Source of the DNA: JBLHKE01 sp047619485
GTDB taxonomy: Bacteria; Verrucomicrobiota; Verrucomicrobiia; Verrucomicrobiales; DEV007
Assembly (NCBI GenBank): GCA_047619485.1
Contig: JBLHKE010000106.1
Span: 1 to 14,317 of the forward strand
Reading direction: 5' to 3'
DNA length: 14,317 nucleotides
Made by a program: the position numbers and the translations under genes. Shown in pieces: positions 1 through 6,859 of this stretch. Below the pieces are notes generated by a model. It was not told the DNA's origin. It saw only the letters and a list, made by a program, of their open reading frames with translations, and ran no database searches. Position 1 is the first letter of the stretch. Each line of letters opens with the position of its first letter.

Positions 1-132
1 ACACGCCCCGAACTCACCGGCAAAAGAAAACTTCACCCGAGAATTCTTAGCATCGCGTACTTGGGTGCCGCCGTGGCCATCGTGCTCGCCTTCCGCACCG
101 CGACTTCGCTCATCGCAAAACTGTTCGCCTAA
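1..132 (+). CDS. C-terminal end of a membrane protein (partial, 5' end outside window)
   Basis: An open frame runs from the first base to a TAA at 130-132, giving the last 43 residues of a protein that begins left of the window. After a basic stretch (TGKRKLHPR) comes one hydrophobic segment of about 22 residues (roughly ILSIAYLGAAVAIVLAFRT), then a short polar end finishing LFA. This is what a C-terminal membrane anchor or last transmembrane helix looks like. Only 30 bp separate its stop from the next gene on the same strand, so the two are probably co-transcribed. The fragment is too short to name a family; function unknown. Confidence 0.6.
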   Translation, partial: TRPELTGKRKLHPRILSIAYLGAAVAIVLAFRTATSLIAKLFA

Positions 133-162
133 CCTGAATTATTCATGGATCATCCAATCTAA

Positions 163-1167
163 GTGATGCAGACGCCGAACTCCATCGAAGAACTGCACAG
201 CGCCGCCAGCGAGCCAAGCCCAGCCGCGCTGGCAGCCATCGAACAATGCCCAGGCGACATCCTCGTGCTCGGTGCCGGAGGGAAAATGGGACTGCACCTC
301 TGCCTGATGGCGCAGCGTTGCATCGACTCTTTAGGAAGGTCTGACCGGGTCATCGCCGTTTCGCGATGGAGTGATGCGGCCTCTCGGGAAGCCTTCGAAT
401 CTCGCGAGATCAAGACCCTCACTTGCGATCTAAGCTCAGAACAAGAACTCGCCGCCCTGCCGGACGCGCCGAACATTTTTTTCCTCGCAGGCATCAAGTT
501 CGGCACCGCTGACGAGCCCGAGTTGCTGCACAAGATGAACATCGAGATGCCGGAGAAAGTCGCGGCACGCTTCCAGCATGCGGCCATCGTCGCCCTCTCG
601 ACGGGCTGCGTGTATTCTTTTGTCAGCCCAGATACCGGTGGCTCGAAGGAATCCGATCCCGTCGACCCACCGGGCAACTACGCAGAATCCTGCCTCGGTC
701 GGGAGACGGCCTTCGCCGCAAGCAAGGTCCGTTGTAGCCTGATCCGCCTGAACTACTCAGTGGACCTTCGCTACGGGGTTTTGGTCGATATCGCACAGCG
801 CGTGCGCGCGGGCCTGCCGATCGATGTCAGCACCGCTTACGCGAATGTGCTCTGGCAAGGCGACGCGGTCGCCTACGCCATCGCTACCTTGGCGCACGTG
901 AGTGCCCCCCCGTTCATCCTCAACGTCACTGGGCAAAAAACGCTACGCGTGCGCGAGGTCGCCACCCGCTTCGCCCCAGACGCCGTCTTCACTGGAGAGG
1001 AAGCACCGACCGCGTGGCTCAACGACGCTAGCCGCTGCCACCAGATGTTCGGCCCTCCTCAAGTCGACGAGGATGAGCTGATTCGCCATGTCGCGGCATG
1101 GCTCGATGCTGGCGGCGAGACCCTCGACAAGCCCACCCACTTCGAAGCCCGTGATGGCAGCTACTGA
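163..1167 (+). CDS. NAD(P)-dependent epimerase/dehydratase-type SDR lacking the catalytic lysine
   Basis: A 334-residue extended short-chain dehydrogenase/reductase. The N-terminal Rossmann fold carries the dinucleotide-binding glycine motif GAGGKMG (residues 37-43), preceded by a beta strand (ILVL). The STGCVY segment (146-151) supplies the usual active-site Ser/Thr, and Tyr173 sits where the YxxxK tyrosine belongs. In this frame, however, the lysine position is Cys177 (YAESCLGRE), so the classical Tyr-Lys pair is broken. The C-terminal half fits a substrate-binding domain. Translation can start at GTG 163 or ATG 166; no ribosome-binding site is visible, and a five-codon frame (ATG at 145, stop at 160-162) ends just before it. 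The next gene starts 7 bp after this stop, and the pairing with a DapA-like enzyme suggests a shared sugar- or keto-acid pathway. Family assignment is firm; the reaction is unknown. Confidence 0.85.
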   Translation: MMQTPNSIEELHSAASEPSPAALAAIEQCPGDILVLGAGGKMGLHLCLMAQRCIDSLGRSDRVIAVSRWSDAASREAFESREIKTLTCDLSSEQELAALPDAPNIFFLAGIKFGTADEPELLHKMNIEMPEKVAARFQHAAIVALSTGCVYSFVSPDTGGSKESDPVDPPGNYAESCLGRETAFAASKVRCSLIRLNYSVDLRYGVLVDIAQRVRAGLPIDVSTAYANVLWQGDAVAYAIATLAHVSAPPFILNVTGQKTLRVREVATRFAPDAVFTGEEAPTAWLNDASRCHQMFGPPQVDEDELIRHVAAWLDAGGETLDKPTHFEARDGSY

Positions 1168-1174
1168 GAAGCCG

Positions 1175-2179
1175 ATGCAAGATTTGCGCTCCAGACTACT
1201 CGAAGGCCACGTAATTCCGGCCTGCCCGCTCCCGCTGACCAGCGGAGGAAAATGGTCGGAACAGCACCAGCGAGCCCTCGTCCGCTATTACAGCGAAGCC
1301 GGCGCGGGCGGGTTGGCGGTTGGCGTCCATTCGACCCAGTTCGAGATCCGTGATCCTGAGCACGGCCTGTTTGAACCAGTGCTCGAACTCGTCGCTGGCG
1401 AGCTGCCAGATTCGATGGTGAAGATTGCCGGAATCTGCGGTGAGACCAAACAGGCACTCGCCGAAGTGGAGTTTGCGCTCGGCTGCGGCTACCAAGCGGG
1501 TTTGCTCTCAATGAAAGCGCTCGGTAATCGACCCGAGGCGGATGTGCTCGATCACTGCCGACTGGTCGCACACGCCATTCCGATCATCGGCTTCTACCTG
1601 CAACCGGCGGTTGGCGGACGGGTATTCAGCTATCGCTTCTGGCGTGAATTTGCCGAGATCGAAAACGTCGCGGCAATCAAACTGGCGCCCTTCGACCGTT
1701 ACCTGACACTCGATGTCGTCCGGGCAGTTGGCGACAGCGGGCGCGAAGACATCGCGCTCTACACCGGGAACGACGACAATATCATTTCGGATCTCGTCAC
1801 TACATTTCCTGGTGGGCAGAGGATCGTCGGCGGATTGCTCGGACAGTGGGGCGTGTGGACAAAGCGGGCGGTAGAGACTCTGGATCGGATCAAGGCGCTA
1901 CCGGATGACCAAATCCCAGCCGAACTCCTGACCGAGAACGCCATCCTCACCGAAGGCAACGCGGCCGTGTTCGACGCGGCCAATGGCTTCGGGGGATGTA
2001 TCCCAGGGATCATGGAAGTCCTGCGACGAACAGGACTGACGCCATCGAACCGCTGCCTGAATCCAGAAGAGACATTGTCGCCAGGACAGGCAGAGGAACT
2101 CGATCGGATCGCGGAGACCTACCCGCATCTAAACGACGATGCGTTCATCGCGGAAAATCTGGATCGCTGGCTCGGGTGA
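1175..2179 (+). CDS. DapA/N-acetylneuraminate lyase superfamily aldolase (dihydrodipicolinate synthase family protein)
   Basis: A 334-residue TIM-barrel class I aldolase-like protein. Counting from ATG 1175, Tyr141 lies in GFYLQP, matching the YNVP tyrosine of DapA, and Lys169 in AAIKLAPF matches the Schiff-base lysine; the spacing (28 residues) equals that of E. coli DapA (Tyr133/Lys161). The DapA Thr-Thr pair is replaced by GVHSTQF (50-56), and the arginine that follows YNVPS in DapA is not found after YLQPA. The enzyme therefore probably makes or breaks a C-C bond on a 2-oxo acid, but is unlikely to be lysine-pathway DapA. ATG 1175 was chosen because family similarity starts at LRSRLLEGHVIPA and a weak GAGAAG lies upstream; ATG 1154 (7 residues more), overlapping the previous gene, is possible. 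The gene ends 9 bp from a convergent gene. Confidence 0.85.
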   Translation: MQDLRSRLLEGHVIPACPLPLTSGGKWSEQHQRALVRYYSEAGAGGLAVGVHSTQFEIRDPEHGLFEPVLELVAGELPDSMVKIAGICGETKQALAEVEFALGCGYQAGLLSMKALGNRPEADVLDHCRLVAHAIPIIGFYLQPAVGGRVFSYRFWREFAEIENVAAIKLAPFDRYLTLDVVRAVGDSGREDIALYTGNDDNIISDLVTTFPGGQRIVGGLLGQWGVWTKRAVETLDRIKALPDDQIPAELLTENAILTEGNAAVFDAANGFGGCIPGIMEVLRRTGLTPSNRCLNPEETLSPGQAEELDRIAETYPHLNDDAFIAENLDRWLG

Positions 2180-2193
2180 TACCGTAGCTCACC
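2175..2193. terminator. Weak inverted repeat at the convergent gene junction
   Basis: GGTGA (2175-2179) and TCACC (2189-2193) form a 5-bp stem around a 9-base loop. The two arms contain the stop codons of the two convergent genes. There is no T-run on either side, so intrinsic termination is doubtful; it is simply the only symmetric structure in the 9-bp gap. Confidence 0.25.
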
Positions 2194-2746
2194 TAACAGT
2201 GACGATATCATTGGCTTGGAGTGTGACGTTCTCTCTCGGGTCTCCCTTGCTGAGATCGTGATAAGTTACCTTCGAACCCCGGGTGAGCTTAACCTTCTTC
2301 GTCTTGGCAAAATCCGTGAAGCCACTCGTCTGCGCAATGGCGTCCAACATGGTTAGACCGACGACACTCGTGATCGTTCCCGGCGCCTTCACTTCACCAA
2401 GTACGCTGATGAAGCGCTGCTCCCTATTTTTTCCACCCGGGCTCACCTGAATGTTCGGTGAGGTATAAATTTGGGCTGACTTGTAGACGGACTCGATCTT
2501 CCTCGCCAGGTCGGACGGTCTCAATCCTGCCGCCATGATCCCGGTCTTGAGATAGGGCAGTCGGATGGTGCCGCCATCGCTGATCGAAAAAGCTCCACTG
2601 ACCAGCCTGACATCCTCCGCCGGCACTCCGGCGATTCGCAGGGTGATCGACTGCCCACCTTTGAGGATGACTTCTTGGGCATTGCTCGCAGTCAGCAACA
2701 GGCTGGAAGAGAGTAGGGTGAGGAGCAGGTAGCGTAGTTGATTCAT
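2189..2746 (-). CDS. Short periplasmic polysaccharide export protein (Wza-like, Poly_export + SLBB)
   Basis: A 185-residue protein starting at the ATG on complement 2746-2744. It begins with a clear type I signal peptide (MNQLRYLLLTLLSSSLLLTA, cleavage near SNAQ-E). A polysaccharide-export domain follows (about residues 25-110: the LKGGQSITLRI start, GGTIRLPYL and a YxxxQIYTSPNIQV-like stretch), then one SLBB domain (about 115-185: ISVLGEVKAPGT, LTMLDAIAQTSGFTDFA, NDIVTVR). Such proteins form or gate the outer-membrane exit for capsule or exopolysaccharide. There is no lipobox cysteine, only one SLBB repeat and no C-terminal membrane helix, so it is about half the size of E. coli Wza and cannot by itself be a Wza-type pore. 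The frame is open up to 2956, but the signal peptide decides the start; ATG 2806 is a less likely alternative. It lies 64 bp downstream of the kinase gene, in the same operon. Confidence 0.85.
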   Translation of the reverse strand: MNQLRYLLLTLLSSSLLLTASNAQEVILKGGQSITLRIAGVPAEDVRLVSGAFSISDGGTIRLPYLKTGIMAAGLRPSDLARKIESVYKSAQIYTSPNIQVSPGGKNREQRFISVLGEVKAPGTITSVVGLTMLDAIAQTSGFTDFAKTKKVKLTRGSKVTYHDLSKGDPRENVTLQANDIVTVR

Positions 2747-2810
2747 GAGTTTCGGTTTCTTGAAGACAGTGGTTTGGAGGGGCGCCCGCTTACGAGCAAG
2801 AGTCATTGGT

Positions 2811-4946
2811 CTAATATTCCTCGCGCTCGGCGATCGGGATCTCGCCAGTAGCAGAAAGTGCCTCGGGGACTGGTCGGACACTCGCCTGGCTCGGCGCGTA
2901 GTAGGTGTAGTAACTCGTGTAGTACTGATACTGGCTATCGCTGCGAACATCGACATTGTTCAGCACGACCCCGAGCAGGTTACCGCCGACATTCTCGACC
3001 GCCTCCTTCACCCTCACCAGCATGCTGCGCGGCAGCTTGCGATGCTGGATGACAATCATCGTCAAATCAACCTCACTGGCCAGCACCGAGGCGTCGCTCA
3101 CACCCAGAATTGGTGGCGAATCGATCAGCACGAGGTCGAAACGGCTTTTCACCTCGGTGATCAGCTCGGACATGCGCCGCGAGTTCAAGATACCGGCCGC
3201 GTCCGCCGGGAGAATCCCCGACGGCATGAAGAATAAATTGTCCACTGGCGTCTGCAAGATGACATCCTCGAGCGCCAGATCGGTCGTCAGGTAATTGGTC
3301 AGCCCAACCGAGTTATTGATGTCGAAAAAGGTGTGCAGTTTCGGACGGCGTAGATCGCCATCGATCATCAGTGTGGTGTAACCACCTTGCGCGCAGATGT
3401 AGGCGAGGTTGACGAGCGTGGTCGACTTCCCCTCTCCCGCCCCGCCACTGACGACGGTGATCGAATTGGCATCGGCGGTCTTTCGGTTGAACTCGATGTT
3501 CGTCCGCAGGATCCGGTAGGCCTCGGCATCGGGGCTCATGCCGCTCTGCTGGTGCAGCACGCCGACATCGCGCGGGATCACCGCCAGCACTGGCACCTTG
3601 AGGTAGCGCTCGACGTCCTCGAGGGTCTTCACGCTCGTGTCGAGGTATTCGAGAAAAAAGGCGAGTCCGATGCCGAAGGCGAGTCCGAGCACAGCCCCGA
3701 TTGCCAGTTGCAGGTTCACGTTTGGTTTCGCCGGAGTGTTAGAAGCCTCCGCCCGCCCATGGATGACGATCGGGTCTTGGGAAAAATCGCCATCGACCTT
3801 CGCCAGCGCGATTCTCTGATTCAGTTCCTCGTGCAGCCTGCGGCGGAGCTCGTATTCGTTGCGTGCGGCGACGTAACCGACGCCGCCTTTGAGTTCGCCC
3901 ATCAGCTCTTCCTCACTCTCCTTCATCATCACCTCCATATTCTTCAGCTCGAGTTCCTTGATGTCCATCTGCGTTCCGAGGGCAGCCTTCGAAGTCTCGA
4001 CTGCTGCGACCAACATTTCCTCGAGCAACCGAGCGGTATCCACGATCTCGATCAGCTTCGGGTGATTGGCGCCGAGGCCAGTATTGATCAGCCGCTGTTG
4101 CTCAAGCACGGCGGATTGATATTCCGGATAGCGCCCGGCGAGCGTCGGGCTCTTGAGCCCAAGTTCCACCGCAGCGGGGATGAGTTCTTTTCCGTCGAGA
4201 TCCCTCAGCGCCTGGATAGTCGTGCGCATCCCCCCGATCTCTTGGCGCATCTCGTGGAGATCAATCTTCCGCTGCACAACGATGGCGTTCATCGTGCTGT
4301 CCGGAAGGTCCGAGCCACCCCAGCGATTGTTGGCCAGGTGGTCAGAGATTCCCTCATCCTCCTGAATCCGGAACATCTCCTGCTGCGCTTTCGCCATCAA
4401 CGCCCCCTGCTTCGTTGCCTGAATCGCCAGTTCCTCAATTTTCCTATTGATGCGATCTCGATCGAGCTGTTCCCGCCGGTTCTTGTAAGCGTCGGCAACA
4501 CTGTTGGCGAGTTTTGCTGCCAGATCGGGATCCGTGTCGAAGACTTCCACATTCACCAGATCGGTGCCCTTCAGATCCTGGGCACGGAGCTTGCGGACTA
4601 ATCTCGAATAGGCCTCCTGGTCGGTGGCCAGGCCCCAAATTGATCTCAGATCGAGCTCCTTCGCGACCCGATCGAGGTTCTCCTTGCTCTCGATGATCGC
4701 GAACTGCGTCTGCATGAAGGTCTGGTAGGGCTCGGAGTTCCTAGCCTGTTCACCTATCGCAGTGCGGGAGTCTTTGTTGATCTCGATCGAGACGCGCCCT
4801 AGGTATTCTTTGGGCATCATGTAGGTGATGACCGTGGCCGTCATGAAGATGAGGAAGAAGGCCAAGAGGATCACGCCATAACGATTGCGGACAACTTGCC
4901 AGTAATCGAGTGCGTGCAGTTTTATTTCGTTGTTGTTTTCTGACAT
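2811..4946 (-). CDS. Wzc-like polysaccharide co-polymerase / bacterial tyrosine autokinase
   Basis: A 711-residue inner-membrane protein that regulates polysaccharide chain length and export. It has a short cytoplasmic N-terminus, TM1 (about 24-44), a large periplasmic Wzz/GNVR region rich in helical coiled-coil segments (about 150-390), a proline-containing NTPAKPN stretch and TM2 (about 412-433). The cytoplasmic BY-kinase domain carries Walker A GGAGEGKST (501-509), Walker A' MIDGDLRRP (527-535) and Walker B LVLIDSPP (605-612). The C-terminal tail has a tyrosine cluster (Tyr673, 675, 676, 679, 680, 682, 683) and a final Tyr711, the expected autophosphorylation sites. The start at MSENNNE was chosen because family similarity begins just after it; the frame is open to 5012. 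Transmembrane and kinase parts are fused, as in proteobacterial Wzc. No Wzb-like phosphatase or glycosyltransferase gene is in the window. Confidence 0.93.
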   Translation of the reverse strand: MSENNNEIKLHALDYWQVVRNRYGVILLAFFLIFMTATVITYMMPKEYLGRVSIEINKDSRTAIGEQARNSEPYQTFMQTQFAIIESKENLDRVAKELDLRSIWGLATDQEAYSRLVRKLRAQDLKGTDLVNVEVFDTDPDLAAKLANSVADAYKNRREQLDRDRINRKIEELAIQATKQGALMAKAQQEMFRIQEDEGISDHLANNRWGGSDLPDSTMNAIVVQRKIDLHEMRQEIGGMRTTIQALRDLDGKELIPAAVELGLKSPTLAGRYPEYQSAVLEQQRLINTGLGANHPKLIEIVDTARLLEEMLVAAVETSKAALGTQMDIKELELKNMEVMMKESEEELMGELKGGVGYVAARNEYELRRRLHEELNQRIALAKVDGDFSQDPIVIHGRAEASNTPAKPNVNLQLAIGAVLGLAFGIGLAFFLEYLDTSVKTLEDVERYLKVPVLAVIPRDVGVLHQQSGMSPDAEAYRILRTNIEFNRKTADANSITVVSGGAGEGKSTTLVNLAYICAQGGYTTLMIDGDLRRPKLHTFFDINNSVGLTNYLTTDLALEDVILQTPVDNLFFMPSGILPADAAGILNSRRMSELITEVKSRFDLVLIDSPPILGVSDASVLASEVDLTMIVIQHRKLPRSMLVRVKEAVENVGGNLLGVVLNNVDVRSDSQYQYYTSYYTYYAPSQASVRPVPEALSATGEIPIAEREEY

Positions 4947-5201
4947 AGCAAAGCTCGGAGTGAGTGAGTCATTGCGGAATGGGATCGGTACACGCCTATC
5001 CCTTGTGAACAATCGTGTGTTGCGATCCTGATGAGTTCCCGGACGCTAGTAAGCGGTCGCGAGCCGGGGAATCTTCACCATGAAATTCTCTGACATGAAC
5101 AAACTGTCATCTGTTCGATCTTTGTTCGGGAAAAATTAATCAGTACAAGAACAAATCAATCACATGGCAGCGCGGTCCGAACGCCATTGCCAACGAAGGC
5201 T
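4947..5201 (-). promoter_or_regulatory. Gap upstream of the export operon with a GAACAAA/TTTGTTC cluster
   Basis: This 255-bp gap between the RNase G stop and the kinase start must hold the promoter of the kinase-export pair if that pair is transcribed separately. It is markedly AT-rich around 5085-5165. GAACAAA occurs at 5097-5103 and 5149-5155 and its complement TTTGTTC at 5121-5127, with an extra TGTTC at 5112-5116. These copies form inverted pairs with centres about 25 bp apart, as expected of operator half-sites. No convincing -35/-10 pair was found by eye. A weak stem ATGGC/GCCAT (5163-5188), followed by T-rich minus-strand sequence, could end the RNase G transcript, but this is uncertain. 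Confidence 0.4.
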
Positions 5202-6791
5202 CTACACCTTGATCTCTTTACCTGTATCTGGATCGGCGATCAGCAATTGCTCGCGATGGTAGTTCGGGTCTCCGCGGAAGGTCAGACGCGCCTCGTAGCG
5301 GCGCTCGAGCTCGACCAGGTGCTCGGCGTCCTCTTTACGCAAACGATCTAGCACATCTGGGTGGACGACGATCAACAGCTCGTGCAGGGCCTCGGTCTCG
5401 CGCGATTTTTGCATGATCACGTGAACCTTGCGCTGCATCTCGACACTCATCGTCATCGTCGATTTCACACGGGCGAAACCTTTGCAGTAAGGGCACGGGT
5501 CGTACACAGACTCGCTAAGACTCTCGTGCAGTCGCTGACGAGTCATCTCCAGCAGGCCGAGCTGGGAGATCGGCAGAATCTGCGTCTTCGCTTTGTCGCC
5601 CTGCACGCGTTCTTTCATGCGCCGATAAACAGCCTGCTGGTCTTTGCGCGCCTTCATGTCGATGAAGTCGATCACCACTAGGCCACCGATATTGCGCAGG
5701 CGCAGCTGGCGCGCGACGGCGTCGGCTGCCTCTAGGTTGGTGTTGAGAATCACCTTGTCGGGATTCCCGCCCTTGCCCTTGTTACGGCCGGTGTTGACGT
5801 CGATCGAGATCATCGCCTCGGTCTCGTCGATCACCAGGTAGCCGCCACATGGCATCCAAACTTGGCGGTGGAAGGCGTCGTCGATCTGGCGCTGGATACC
5901 CAAGCGCTCGAGCAGCGGGGTGCGCGTCTCGAAAAATTTGATACGGTTTTTAGCGCGGCGCGACACGAGGGAAACCAGACCCTTCATTTGGTCGACGGTC
6001 GGCTGGTGGTCGCAGAGCACCTCATTGACATCCTCGGTGAGGAAATCGCGCATGGTGCGCTCGATCAAGCCCGGCTCCTGGAAGGCGCAGACCGGTGCCT
6101 TGTGCGAATTGCGGCGCTCGTCGATCTCACGCCACTGCTCGACAAGCATCTTCAGGTCGCGGATCAAGTAGCGTGATCGCTGCCCCTGGCAGACGGTGCG
6201 CAGGATGACCCCCATCCCCTCGGGCACCTGCATACGCTCAGTGATCTTGCGAAGGCGATTGCGTTCCTTCGGGTCTTCGATTTTGCGTGAGATGCCGAAC
6301 TGGTCGTTGAGCGGCATCAAGACCATGAAGCGACCTGGCAAAGTGATGTTGGTGGTCACCCGTGGCCCCTTGGTGCCGATCGGCCCCTTGCTGACCTGGA
6401 TGAGGACTTCCGCCCCGACCGGGTAGATGCTCGGGATGTCGGCGGAAGTAATACGCGCCGGCGGGTTCTTGCGCCGCTTGTTTTGGCGCACCTGCTCGAT
6501 GCCGTTGTCCAACGCTGCGGGGATCGCGTCCCAGAAATGCAGGAACGCATTCTTCTCGGTGCCGATGTCGACGAACATTGCCTTCAGGCCCTGTTCGATA
6601 TTTTTGACACGACCCTTGAAGATACTGCCGACGATGTTCTCGTCCCCAGCGCGTTCAATGTTGTATTCGTCTAGTTGACCGTCCTCAAGTAAGGCAACAC
6701 GGGTTTCTAGTTTCTCGACGGTGACGACGATCTGGGTACCAGCCGACGCCTTTCCACCACCGAAGACTCGCTTCGTCAGTCTCTTTAACAT
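5202..6791 (-). CDS. rng: Ribonuclease G (RNase E/G family)
   Basis: A 529-residue cytoplasmic endoribonuclease that cuts single-stranded, AU-rich 5'-monophosphate RNA; in E. coli it matures the 16S rRNA 5' end. An S1-type RNA-binding domain lies at about 48-145 (VGSIFKGRVKNIEQGLKAMFVDIG) and contains an insert of about 30 residues (about 90-125). The catalytic DNase I-like domain has Asp331 in MISIDVNTGR and Asp375 in GLVVIDFIDM, the two metal-binding aspartates of the family. The zinc-link motif is CPYCKG (433-438). The long C-terminal degradosome scaffold of RNase E is absent and the length fits RNase G. It is the last gene of the wall-synthesis operon, 68 bp after the PBP2 stop. In E. coli, rng also lies just downstream of mreBCD, so the linkage is old. 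No Shine-Dalgarno sequence precedes the ATG. Confidence 0.95.
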   Translation of the reverse strand: MLKRLTKRVFGGGKASAGTQIVVTVEKLETRVALLEDGQLDEYNIERAGDENIVGSIFKGRVKNIEQGLKAMFVDIGTEKNAFLHFWDAIPAALDNGIEQVRQNKRRKNPPARITSADIPSIYPVGAEVLIQVSKGPIGTKGPRVTTNITLPGRFMVLMPLNDQFGISRKIEDPKERNRLRKITERMQVPEGMGVILRTVCQGQRSRYLIRDLKMLVEQWREIDERRNSHKAPVCAFQEPGLIERTMRDFLTEDVNEVLCDHQPTVDQMKGLVSLVSRRAKNRIKFFETRTPLLERLGIQRQIDDAFHRQVWMPCGGYLVIDETEAMISIDVNTGRNKGKGGNPDKVILNTNLEAADAVARQLRLRNIGGLVVIDFIDMKARKDQQAVYRRMKERVQGDKAKTQILPISQLGLLEMTRQRLHESLSESVYDPCPYCKGFARVKSTMTMSVEMQRKVHVIMQKSRETEALHELLIVVHPDVLDRLRKEDAEHLVELERRYEARLTFRGDPNYHREQLLIADPDTGKEIKV

Positions 6792-6859
6792 TGGTTAAAA
6801 AAGGGTTGTAAAAATTAAACTTCATTGGGTTCAAAACCTTAACGCTAACGCTAGTGTTC

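Noticed and set aside
145..162. Five-codon frame ATG...TAA directly before the SDR start, as a leader peptide
   Set aside because: It is very short, has no attenuator-like hairpins around it and no repeated codons; chance is the simpler explanation.
2747..2956. N-terminal extension of the Wza-like protein up to 2956
   Set aside because: It would overlap the 3' end of the kinase gene and bury a clear signal peptide 70 residues inside the protein.
3387..4601. 404-codon open frame on the plus strand, antisense to the Wzc-like gene
   Set aside because: It lies wholly within a well-supported kinase gene, shows no recognisable motif and has antisense-type composition.
4947..5012. N-terminal extension of the Wzc-like protein from ATG 5012
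   Set aside because: The 22 extra residues lie before the start of family similarity and have no ribosome-binding site; MSENNNE at 4946 is the more likely start.
5043..5059. Small hairpin (CGCT/AGCG) in the gap upstream of the kinase gene
   Set aside because: The stem is short with a bulge and no T-run follows; not enough to call a terminator or operator.
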